From contig ML058433.1 in assembly GCA_003013855.2 (NCBI GenBank), positions 6,881,966 to 6,945,965 on the forward strand: 64,000 nt of DNA. The letters are read 5' to 3'. Position 1 is the stretch's first letter; each line of letters opens with the position of its first letter. This DNA comes from Liriodendron chinense (lineage: Eukaryota; Streptophyta; Magnoliopsida; Magnoliales; Magnoliaceae). The notes beneath the pieces are model-generated. The model was not told the origin of the DNA, ran no database searches, and was given only the letters and a program-made list of their open reading frames with translations. A program made the translations under genes and the position numbers. Of the stretch, positions 54,054 through 64,000 are shown one piece after another.

Positions 54054-55633
54054 TGTTGAGCTCTTAATTGTGCATTTTCTACCCCCAATTCATCACTCAT
54101 TGTGCAAGGTTTGTATGGTTTGTAAGCTAATTCAATGCATGTTTTGTGACTACAGGATTGAGGGTGGACTCTACTCAATTGAAGACATAAAGAGCTCACT
54201 TGGGATCATTCTGATGAAGAATGTTTGAGGACCAAAGAAGAAAAGAAAGAAAGAACTAAAGAAGAGAAGAAAGCAGATGAAAGAAAGGAAGAAAATAAGA
54301 AGAAAATGAAGCTGACCGGTCGTGACCGGTCGGCCAAGGAAGCCAGACCGGTCAGTGACCGGTCAGCCATGTATGTTGGGCACTACTGAAGAGGACCGAC
54401 CGGTCATGACCGGTCGGTCATTGTTGCTGGAAAATTACTGAAGAGGTCCGACCGGTCATGACCGGTCGGACATGCTTGTTGGACCAAGGATGAATAGGCC
54501 AGACCGGTCAAGAATGACTCTCTATTGAGGCCGACCGGTCATGACCGGTCGGCCATGCGTATGAACTTAGAAACTTCTAATTTCTTCCCGATTTTCTCTG
54601 CGCTGCGTAAGAGTTTCACAAATTCCCGATTATTCCGATGTTGTGAGCCTCCAGACTATAAGAGGACACCTAGGGATCATTCCTAGGGTATCCTAGAGGG
54701 GTTCAAGCGAGGTTGGAGGCTGTGGAAGTGAAGATTGGAGTTTCACAACTCCTTTTGGTTTGCTTTGCTGTTTTCATGCTTTTTGTAGTTGTTTCATGTT
54801 TCTTTGGATCATGAGCAGCTAAACCTCTTAGCTAGGGCTAAGAGGTGAAGCTTGTAGTGAATCCAAGATGTTTTAATTCGTAGTTAAGTGGTTTTAGTTT
54901 GGAATTCATGATTATGAACTAAGGTTTGAAGTTTATACAAGTTTTTAAGTAATTTTTCTTAGTCTTGTGATGACTCATGGATGTTTGGATGAATTACTTA
55001 TCTTCTTAATTTGTTTGCAACGGTATAGACCTGTATGATCCGAGGAATTGGAGTGCGCTCTAGTACTAAGCTCTTCATAAAGGGACTTCAGGCCAAAGTT
55101 CTATTTTAGTTGATTTTCTGGAATATGTAAGGACTGTGATGGTGATTTGAATCTAGTTCAAATCCTAATCTAACCTTGTCTTGTGAGAGGACTTGGGGAT
55201 GGTTATGATTGAGAACTGGACCTATAGGAAAGGGGAATGACCTATGCAATTGAGCATGCTCAGCTCAGCCTAGATTGAGTGAATCTTATGCATAGAACTT
55301 ACATATTACAGACTGTTTGGTTTAACAGTTCTATCATCCGACTGGACGGACAGGAATGTCGATTCTAGTTGAGAGAATAAGAAACCACAGCGGATTAAAC
55401 ATCAAGGACTGCTACAAGTGGATCCTTTAAACCCTAGTACCCTCTTATAATTAATTAATCTCGATTTAATTCAGCTTTTGTTACTCACATCAACTTTATA
55501 CAACAATCTGATTAGTAGACTTCAATAGACACTTGTGGATGAATTTGTGAGATCCTACATAGTCCCTGTGGATCGACCTCGGTCTTACCGAGTTTATTAC
55601 TACATCGCAACCCTACACTTGGGGAAGCGAACA
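54054..55633 (+). repeat. 3' LTR of the plus-strand Athila element
   Basis: 1,580 bp from TGTTGAGCTC to GGGGAAGCGAACA. It has eleven exact GACCGGTC palindromes within about 250 bp (54315-54560), a TATA box (54656-54665) and the stem-loop (54824-54845). It is joined directly to the interior of a Tekay-type LTR at 55634. Confidence 0.92.
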
Positions 55634-58600
55634 CCAATCATCAACTAATTTGCAATATCAAAATGGTTCTCATCTGGGACATCACCGAGGTCCATTACAC
55701 TCTGACACCGGCCGCCGCACATCACACGCATGACCAAGTGAGTAGAAAAGACCTCACTATCCGCCTCGTCAGTGGTATGATAATGTCCACCCGTCTCATC
55801 AATAGCGGACTCATTTCACAAGCTGTTCAAACTCAACCTAGCTTATAGCCCTCTACACTCGGGTGGATAAGGTCACACCCCTTTCCAACCGACCTCGACA
55901 CAGTGGGAGACGCAGCCTACTGGTATTTGGCACTCGGGATCTCATATTATCCACTCGGTCTCGACGTTGGAGCATCCTATTGGTACCACAGGGTTTAGGA
56001 ACTTTCACCCAAGGACATCCATAGCGCCTACGTGCTAGAACATGTTTCCGGTGTCCATTCCTGCTAACCACGATGTGACTGCGGTGGCCACCACCTTGAT
56101 GCTGCTAGGCTGTGAAGGCGATCGTGACATACATATTGCGAGATGCATGAGTCATACAATCCAAGTCATGCACCAAACCTACGCATGCCGAGCAATCATG
56201 TGGGACGACCCACTCTCGCACGGGTCCCCTATGTATAACAAGCCAAAATGGTGTATGCTATGATTAATCGTGATCCAAAACAGGCATAAAAATGATGTGT
56301 ATGGGCATATGAATGAGCATATGGTATCCATTATACTAAGCATATTATCAATGTGACCTATCAAGCTAATTACACTAGCATGTTATCAGACGTATCGTGT
56401 GATGTTGGCCTTATATGGCCCAATATATGTAGAGAGCGGGACCCAGACTATGGGCTCCATTGGAAATGTAGAGGTCTTCGTGGCATGACCCACTTGAGAC
56501 TACATCGGCCCCATACTAGGGCCTACACACACAAAATGGGCTAACGAAATAAATGTACGACATGGATGAAATACACACATTAAGCGAGTCCCACTAAGGA
56601 GGGCCTGTATAGAACATAAATACCAAGGTGGGGTCCACAGTGGTCTTACCAATAGGTTGGATAGCAAATAAACATTACCATAGGCTTTAGAAAGTTTCAG
56701 CCATAAGCATTCAATCATCACCATTTACTATGCGTGGCCCATCCAAAACTAGGCCCCACACCCTTGCCAAGATGGAAGGCAAAGTACACAACACATCCAT
56801 GAAGATGGCCCCACAACCTTTGGTTGGATGAAAAATGAACATCCCAGTGGCTTCAAGAAAAGTTTCAATGGTGGTCATCAACAACCACTGGCTCCTGAGG
56901 TGTGGTCCACTTGAGATTTGTATTTACCTCATTTTCGGGCCCACGGCCTAAAATGACATGGAAAAACAGATGGGCAGCGTGGATAAGACAGATACATCAT
57001 GGTGGGATGTTCGCTTCCCCAAGTGTAGGGTTGCGATGTAGTAATAATCTCGGTAAGACCGAGGTCGATCCACAGGGACTTGTGTAGGAATTCACAAACA
57101 CATCCAATAGTGTCTATTGAGAGCTAACAACCAGATTTTGTATGAGATTGATGTAAGTAACAACTTTAAACTAAATTGAAGGTAAACAATTATAAAAAGG
57201 CACTCGGGGTTCAAGGATCCACTTGTAGCAATCCTTGATGCTCAATTCACTGTGGTTTCTCATTTTATCAACTAGAATCAATATTAAGATCTATCTAGCC
57301 GGATGATAGAGCTGTAAAACCAAACAATCTGTCATATGTAAGGGCCATGTGTATGATTCACTCAATGCAAGCTAGGCTGAGCATGCTCAATTGCATAGGT
57401 CAGTCCCAATTCCAATAGGATAAGATCACAATCATAACCATCCTCAAGTCTTGTCACAAGACAAGGCTAGATTATGATTTGAACTTGATTTAAATCACAT
57501 GCACAGTCCCATACATAATTCAGAAAACCAGAAAAGTAGAACTTTGGTAGGTAGTTCCCACATGAAGATCATAGTACTAGAGCGTACTCCAATTCCTCGG
57601 ATCATACAGGTCTAGACTAGCACACAACAATTAAGAACTTAAGTAATTCTCCCAAACATCCATGAGTCATCATAAGACTAAGAAAAACTACTTAGAACTT
57701 GTATTAACTTCAAACCATTGTTCATAATCATGAAAACCAATCTTAAAACCAACTATAAACGAATTGAAACATCTTAGATCCACTACAAGCTTCACCTCTT
57801 AGCCCTAGCTAAGAGGTTTAGCCGTTCATGATCCAAGGAAACATGAAACAACTAAGAAAAACATAAAACAGTAAAACAAACTAGAAGGAGTTGTGGAACT
57901 CCGAAATCCACTTCCGCCGCCTCCAACCTTGCTTAAACTCTTCTAAGATACCCTAGGAACGATCCCTAAGTGTCCTTTTATAGTGGGGAGGCTTCGCAAC
58001 CTCAGAAACTTTCAGATTTTATGTAAGAGTACGCAGTGCGCAGAGAATCTCGGGACTTGTAGAACACATTTCGTTACGTAGGCGACCGGTTGCACGACTG
58101 GTCGCAGTGGCTGGACGACCGGTTGTAGATACTGGACGACCGGTCTCAAAACGGCAAAAAGTGTCCAGTGAGTTTCGAGGATTTTCAACCCAGAAAAATA
58201 ATTTAAGGACCAGTCGCAGAAGTGGACGACCGGTCGCACGACCGGTTGTGAACAGTCCAGAGAGTTGTGGCCTCTGGGTCTCCTTTGTTGCATGTGCGGA
58301 CCGGTCGGACGACCGGTCTTTGACCTTGGACGACCGGTCATGGGCACCTTCTTCTGCTTTCTTTCTTCTTTTCTCTGACTTCTTTCTTTCATTCTTTGAC
58401 GCTTAGCCTTGTGGTCTTCAATGCTTGTAATTAGCCACTTTAACTCTTCAATTAGTAAATCCTCTCTCTTATTCCTACAAACACAAATCTATGCATTAGA
58501 TTGGTCTTTAAATCATGAAACCATGCATAATGAGTGATGAATTGGGGTTAGAATATGCACAATTAAGAGCTCAACATGGGACCCACAAGGTGGACCACCT

Positions 58601-60827
58601 GCTGGGTAGCATGCGTGCGCACACTGTCTGCAGCGTGGGACCCCCTGGGTCATAAGAGTTTTGAATCAAACTAATATTGGTGTTTTCTCTTTCATCCAGA
58701 CCTGTGCCACAGGTCTGGATGGAAAATAAACACCATGGTGAGCCTTAGGATGGTTTCAACGGTAGCCATTCAATTTTCCACTGTTTCCTGACAGTGAGAC
58801 CCACACAGTTTCTAAATCAAGCTGATATTGTGTGGGTCCTTCATACAGGTCTATGCGACCTTATCAATAGGTTTGGATGGCAAGAAAACATCAAGGTGGG
58901 GCCATGGAAGATTTCAACAGTGGATGTCACTATCCCCATTGTGTCCTATGGTGCAGCCCACTTGAGATCTGAATCTGCCTTAGATCTGGGCCCATGGCCA
59001 AAAATGATCTGGAAAACAGGATGGGCGGCGTGGATGATACATACACATCATGGTGGGTCCCACGAGGTGGGCCCTCTCCACCGTTGGAAAGAGCACAATG
59101 TCAATGACGCTGGCTCTCTCTCTCTCTCTTATATATATTATTTATATTTTGTTTTTCTTTGTTTTTCTAGCTAAGTAGGGTCCACACATGAAAAATCCAA
59201 CCCGTCTATTGGGTTTTCCAGATCACGAGGGGCCTAATGAGCCCTGGTTTGTGGAGGTTTCGTGGCATACATACATCACGATAGGCCAAGGAAGGTTTGG
59301 ATAGTGGCATCATTGTCTCCACTTTTTCATGTGGTGCGGTCCAATTAAGATTTGGACCTTCTTCATTTTTTAGCTCCAGACATAAAATAAACTAGAGAAA
59401 TAGTGGACGGTGTGGATTAAACAAAAACATCAAGGTGGGACCCACGAGTGGGGATCCTATTCACACCCTTGCAAGTCTGACGCTGGACAGTTCCAGCTTC
59501 TCTGACGCTAAGAACATCCAGCGTCTGGACTGTCTCTCCCCCTTTATTATTATTACTATTATTTTAAAATCTATGTGGGGTCCATATGTGGGCGATCCAA
59601 TCCATCCATCTGGTTGTCCATATGTGGGGTCCAAAAGCTTTGGATCAAGATGATCTTTGTATTTTTCCTTCATCCAGATCTTTGTGATCTAATGAACAAG
59701 TTGAATGGTAAATAAATATAGCATGCGGGGCATGCTGTCTCACAGCGTGGCCCACTTGTGGGCCCCACCACAGTTCACAAAACAAGGGAAAGGAAGGAAA
59801 AAGGAAAGAAAAGAGGGAAATCAGGCTAACAGGATGGACCCCTGCCACTGTGGGGTCCACCATACATTTGATACATAAGTAAGATGAGTCCCCATCTTTG
59901 AGGGCCCACTAAAATGAAAAGAAACAATGGAAAAGACGATTTTCATCCTCCCTTGCACTCACTTGTAGAATGGACGGTTGGATCGGGTCGAATCATCGAT
60001 CGGACGATCCGGATGATGAAGCTCTTCCTACAAACCTTTCTAACCTCCCTCAAGTCCTAATCCTCCCCTTAATTCTCTCTTTTCTTTTTTACCTCTTTCT
60101 TTAATCTCTCACTAAACCTTTCTTTAATCTCTCTCTCTCTCTCACACTTAATCTTTTCTTTTCTTTTCCTTTCTTTCTTTTCTTTCTTCTCTCTCTTCAA
60201 ATTCTAGCTATGAGAAAAAAATGAGGGAAGGCTCCTACGTATGGGGCCTTATGGAGTAGAGATTTTGGGATAGAGGAGGGATTAAAAGGGGAGAGAGGGG
60301 TAGAAAGGGAAGGGAAAAAGTGAGCAGAATGATGGCTTATAGCTAGGAGTAGGGTAGGTATTGATGTTAGGACCTTTCTTGCATGGGGAATTGGAGAAAG
60401 GTAGGGGTATATAGGGGAATTATAGAGATTAGATAATACTTTAATAGGGGTATTTTAGGGTTTTGGTATAAGATGTGATGGATTGATGAAAAAAGGTGAT
60501 GGGGGTAGGTGGGGGATTGATTGATTGATAAATAGAGTGATTGATTAAACTTTCTAAGGATTTGTGTAAGTAGGGCCCACGCTACGCATGCGTTGCGTGA
60601 CCCTCCTCAGATTGCGCAAATGATCGTAACTTTCACACCTGGTATCGCAATGGGGTGTGCCGCGCGGCGTTGGAATCGCAGCAGCCTACGCGGTCGCCAG
60701 GGATAGGTCTTGGGTCGATGCGGTACTAAAATAGGGTTGCGATCAAGGCTCATTAATCTGGTCTATCTGAAACGTACCGGCGCCGAAACTAAGCGTACGG
60801 AGGGCAAATCTGGGTATGAGTCTTACA
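55634..60827 (-). mobile_element. Partial LTR of a Tekay/Del element, interrupted by a solo LTR
   Basis: The LTR end at 60827 (TCTTACA then the PPT complement ACTCTCCCCCCTA) and long stretches are homologous to the giant LTRs. For example, 'actttcaccca(a/g)ggacatc' near 55990 matches 26462, and the GCCGCGCGGCGTTGGAATCG block near 60660 matches 31237. The left end is lost at the Athila LTR junction (55633), corresponding to about 0.87 kb into the giant LTR. It has fewer repeat modules (near 56897, 58952 and 59332) than the giant LTR. The sequence is clearly older and more diverged. Confidence 0.85.
57008..58576 (-). mobile_element. Solo LTR of the Athila family (TSD TGGGA)
   Basis: 1,569 bp from TGTTCGCTTCCCC to GAGCTCAACA, minus orientation, with perfect TGGGA duplications at 57003-57007 and 58577-58581. 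It carries GACCGGTC-type repeats (58080-58340), a TATA region (near 57976) and the stem-loop (57795-57816). It split the host text CATCATGGTGGGA|CCCACAAGG of a repeat module in the Tekay-type LTR. Confidence 0.94.
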
Positions 60828-60840
60828 ACTCTCCCCCCTA
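60828..60840 (-). other. Polypurine tract of the Tekay/Del element
   Basis: TAGGGGGGAGAGT on the minus strand directly before the LTR start TGTAAGACTC at 60827, the same arrangement as in the giant-LTR element. Confidence 0.75.
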
Positions 60841-63800
60841 ATTAAAATTGTCATCCTTGAAATTTGCACTACAAACCCAAACTAGTCGAAGCTCATAAGA
60901 GAAAGAAATCGCATCACTATATACCATACGAAAAGTAAACATACTGATACAATCAATCATCGAAAAGATGAGGATAAGACTAGCGAATCTCTGCCTCTCG
61001 CTCCCACGATGCCTCATCTGTGCTATGATGACTCCACTGGACCTTCACCAAAGGAACGACCTTAGTCAAGAGGACCTACTCCTTCCGGTCAATGATACGA
61101 ACAGACTGCTTAATGTAAGAAGCATCCTCACGAACCTCCAACGGCTGCCAATCTATCACAGGAACCACGTCTGACCCACACTTTCGCAACATAGAAACAT
61201 GGAAAAACGTTGTGGACGCCAGACAACTGAAGCGGCAAGGCAAGCTGATAGGCCACGGTGCCAACGCGCCCAGTGATCTCGAAGGGTCCAATGAATCTCA
61301 AGGCAAGCTTCCCCTTGACTCCAAAACGAACCACGCCCTTTATGGGCGAACCCTGAGATACACACGATCCATAACGAAAAATTCTACGGGACGACGTCGA
61401 CGATCTGCAAAACTCTTCTGCCAGCTCTGAGCTGTCCGCATCTTCTGCCTAATGATATTAACAGCCTCGGATGTCCTCTACACCAACTTGGGACCTAGGA
61501 GACGACGCTCTCCAACTTCGATCCAACAACTAGGCGACCTACAAGGTCTACCATACAACGCCTCAAAAGGAGCCATACTGATAGTCGCCTGATAGCTGTT
61601 ATTGTACGCAAACTCAACCAAACGCAGGTGCTTATCCCAACTACCTGAGAAATCTAGCACACAAGCTCGAAGCATGTCCTCAAGGATCTGGTTGACCCTC
61701 TCGGTCTGTCCATCAGTCTGTAGATGATATGCGGTGCTGAACTTCAAGGCAGGCCCCATCGCCTTCTGAAAACTCCTCCAGAACCGCGATGTAAATCTCG
61801 AATCTTGGTCAGAAATGATCAAAACTGGGACACTGTGCAGTCTCACAATCTCCTCGATAAACAAATCTGCAAGTTGGTCTAATGGCTAGGTCGCACGTAT
61901 CGCAAGAAAATGTGCCGATTTGTCAGACGATCGACAACAACCTAGATGGCGTCGTGATCGCTTAGAGTCCTCGGCAAGCCCATAATGAAGTTTGTGGTCA
62001 TGTGCTCTCATTTCCACAACGAGACACTCAACGGCTGTAAGGGACCTAAAGGTTTTCGATGATCAGCCTTGACACGCTGGCAGGTGTCACACTCGGCCAC
62101 AAAACTTGGCAATCTGACGCTTCATTCCGGCCCAGAAATACTGCCTCCTCATATTATGATACATCTTGATAGAGCCCAGGTGAATCATGAACCTCAATTG
62201 GTGTGCCTCATCCATAAGATCTCTACGCAACTGTGGAATATCTATGACATACAACCGGCCCCTGAAACGAAGTCCACCATCTGATCCAATTTGCCAATCT
62301 GTCTGATCCTCTGACACAGCCTCTGCTTGATAGTCCTGCAACGTCTGGTCATCCTACTGAGCCTCAATCACCCTAGAAATAAGAGAGGGTTGAATCGACA
62401 AGCTCGATAAGTGTGCGATAGAAGATTGCAGGCTCGGCTCAAAATCATACTCGGCAACATCCTCGAGCATCCTCCATTCCTGATCCATCATATGCGCCAC
62501 CAGGCCACTTGGCCGGCGAGTAAGGGCATCTGCCACCACGTTGGCCTTTTCAGGGTGGTATTAAAGATCAAAATCATAATCCTTTAGGAGCTACATACAG
62601 CGTCTCTACCTCATGTTCAACTCAGACTACGAGAAGAGGTACTTTAAGCTCTTGTGGTCGGAAAAGAGCTTGAACTTGACCCTATAAAGATAGTGCCTCC
62701 AAACCTTTAGTGTGAAGACTACTGCTGCTAACTACAGATCATGTGTGGGGTAGTTCTACTCATGGACCTTGAGCTGGAGAGACGCGAAGGCCACGAGTCT
62801 ACTATGCTGCATCAGGACAGTATGCGAGGCATCTATAAAAACCATGAATCCTTCACTCCCGGAGGGAAGAGTGAGGACTGGTGTAGAAGTAAGATGGTCC
62901 TTTAGTTCTGCAAATGCTCGCTCATGGGCATCACTCCAAACGAACTCAACGCCCTTCCGAGTCAACCTGGTCAACGGGGCTACAATACGGGAGAAACCCT
63001 CGATGAAACGACGATAATAACCTGCTAACCCAAGGAAACTCTGGATCTCAGACGCATTCATGGGCTGGCCCCACTGACGTACAGGCATCAATCTTCACCA
63101 GATCCACTTGCTACACCCTGCCTCGTCACAACATGACCGAGAAACTTCACCTCATCTTGCCAAAACTCGCGCTTCTCCAACTTCGCACAGAGCTGTTGTG
63201 CGCGGAGGGTCTGCAAGGTGATCTTCAGATGTTGCTCATGCTCCTCCTGAGTCCTCGAATAGATCAGAATATCATCGATGAACACCACAACAAACTGGTC
63301 AAGGTACGGACGAAAGACCTCATTCATTAATTGTATGAACACTGTGGGTGCATTAGTCAGTCCGAAGGACATGACCTGGAACTCAAAATGACGGTAACGT
63401 GTCCAGAATGCCATCTTCGGGATATCCTCCTCCCGGACACGAACCTGATGATAACCGGACCGCAGATCAATCTTCAAAAAGAACTGCGCCTCTCGCAACT
63501 GGTCAAATAAATCATCAATCTTCGAAAGCGGGTACTTATTCTTGATCGTGATCTTGTTGAGCTCGCAGTAATCCACACAGAGCCTCAACGAGCCATCCTT
63601 TTTCTTCACGAAGAGTACTGACGCTCCCCATGGCAAACTACTCGGACGGATGAAGCCCAACTCGCGCAACTCATCCAACTGCTTTTGCAACTCCCGTAAC
63701 TCCAATGGTGCCATACGGTATGGGGCCTTTGAGATAGGCACGGTACCAGGCACGAGGTCAATCTAAAACTCGATATGCATATGAGGCGGCAACCCTGGAA

Positions 63801-64000
63801 TCTCCTGAAACACATCCAGGAAATTGCAAACGATCGGCAATTGGTCGATGCTCAAGGCAACCGGCTCCTCTATGGCACAAGACATCAAGGATGACAATTG
63901 CTCTCCTTTGGGCTCGGCAACGAACTGAAACTGTTACATGTCGGGTATAAGGAAAGTGACTGTCCTCGCGAAGCAGTCCAATATAGCATGATACTCGGCC
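60828..64000 (-). pseudogene. Decayed Tekay/Del chromovirus pol, runs off the right edge
   Basis: Reading on the minus strand from the right edge: spacer with internal stops (64000-63754, ..DVFQEIPGLPPHMHIEF*), RT (63753-63088, VLFVKKKDGSLRLCVDY, FIDDILIYS), RNase H (63091-62540, QSFLGLAGYYRRFIEGFS; MVFIDASH), VADALTRRPS (about 62530), integrase zinc finger (62341-62087), integrase core (61864-61478, HSVPVLIISDQDSRFTS; TDGQTERVNQILED) and a chromodomain region (61334-60985, GVHNVFHVSMLRKC; VPLVKVQWSHHSTDEASWERE). Several frameshifts and stops, including one just before and one after the chromodomain strand VLLTKVV, make it non-functional. The chromodomain and FIDDILIYS type place it in the Tekay/Del lineage. 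It belongs to the LTR at 55634-60827. Confidence 0.92.

Larger units (their letters stand above)
46940..55633 (+). mobile_element. Athila element, plus strand, lacking the 5' LTR and PBS
   Basis: It consists of a partial leader (46940-47587), an uninterrupted gag-pol frame (47588-52915), a 3' untranslated region (52916-54053) and a 3' LTR (54054-55633). The 5' LTR, PBS and first part of the leader are absent; in their place is the inverted 3' end of another Athila copy. The base after the LTR is CCAAT and the base before the opposite LTR is GTGTG, so the two outer LTRs do not share a target duplication and come from separate insertions. Confidence 0.9.

Noticed and set aside
54315..54560. CRISPR-like array of short repeats
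   Set aside because: The repeat is only an 8-bp palindrome with irregular spacing inside an LTR of a plant retrotransposon; there are no spacers of uniform size and no cas genes.
43817..55633. A single Athila insertion with inverted LTRs (auto-integration product)
   Set aside because: The outer LTRs differ in subfamily (different palindrome arrays), flanks do not match (GTGTG versus CCAAT) and the pol C-terminus is present twice, so two separate insertions must be involved.

Overview
This window is nuclear DNA of a flowering plant. It holds one recognisable host gene, an IRX9-type GT43 glycosyltransferase with plant-style GT-AG introns, set in nested Ty3/gypsy LTR retrotransposons (Athila, Tekay/Del and probably Tat lineages), MITEs and microsatellites. 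There is no bacterial-style gene organisation. The exact plant lineage cannot be fixed from the sequence; a magnoliid or other early-diverging angiosperm is only an impression from the abundant 'catcatggtgggcccac...ccgtccatcc' repeat family.

Layout. 1-2839: 3' end and LTR start of an old probable Tat-type element. 2840-8061: 5' half of a minus-strand Athila element (gag remnant, leader, tRNA-Asp PBS, 5' LTR) with a plus-strand solo LTR nested in its leader (4590-6146, TSD CGAAC). 8062-11557: 3' part of a plus-strand Athila-related element with unrecognised coding remnants and a 3' LTR. 11558-13681: intergenic sequence with dispersed repeats. 13682-21100: the IRX9 gene on the minus strand, three exons encoding 347 aa, with a 6.2-kb intron 2 full of foldback repeats. 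21101-23495: IRX9 promoter side. 23496-38716: an Athila solo LTR (TSD ATGAT) split by the most striking object here, a 13,095-bp non-autonomous LTR retrotransposon (25320-38414, TSD CGACC) with two nearly identical 6,088-bp LTRs around a 919-bp interior. That interior carries a tRNA-iMet PBS, a PPT and one 164-aa two-zinc-knuckle gag-like ORF. 38722-43816: remnants of two further gypsy elements, a hAT-like MITE, a 40-bp poly-C tract and a broken gag. 43817-55633: a head-to-head composite of two Athila copies, the second with an uninterrupted 1,802-codon gag-pol frame but no 5' LTR. 55634-64000: a decayed minus-strand Tekay/Del element whose LTR is homologous to the giant LTRs; it is interrupted by another Athila solo LTR (57008-58576, TSD TGGGA) and runs off the right edge in pol.

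How the parts relate. One Athila family supplied at least seven LTRs of about 1.56-1.65 kb, all with a conserved 9-bp stem-loop just inside the transcribed part. Most also carry arrays of the palindrome GACCGGTC. The giant-LTR element is homologous at its LTRs and 3' internal end to the Tekay element at the right edge, which is therefore a candidate relative of its helper. Its LTR contains about five tandem modules (roughly 400 bp) of the same foldback repeat family that fills the IRX9 intron. The host gene encodes a predicted Golgi xylan-biosynthesis protein and is functionally unrelated to the transposons.
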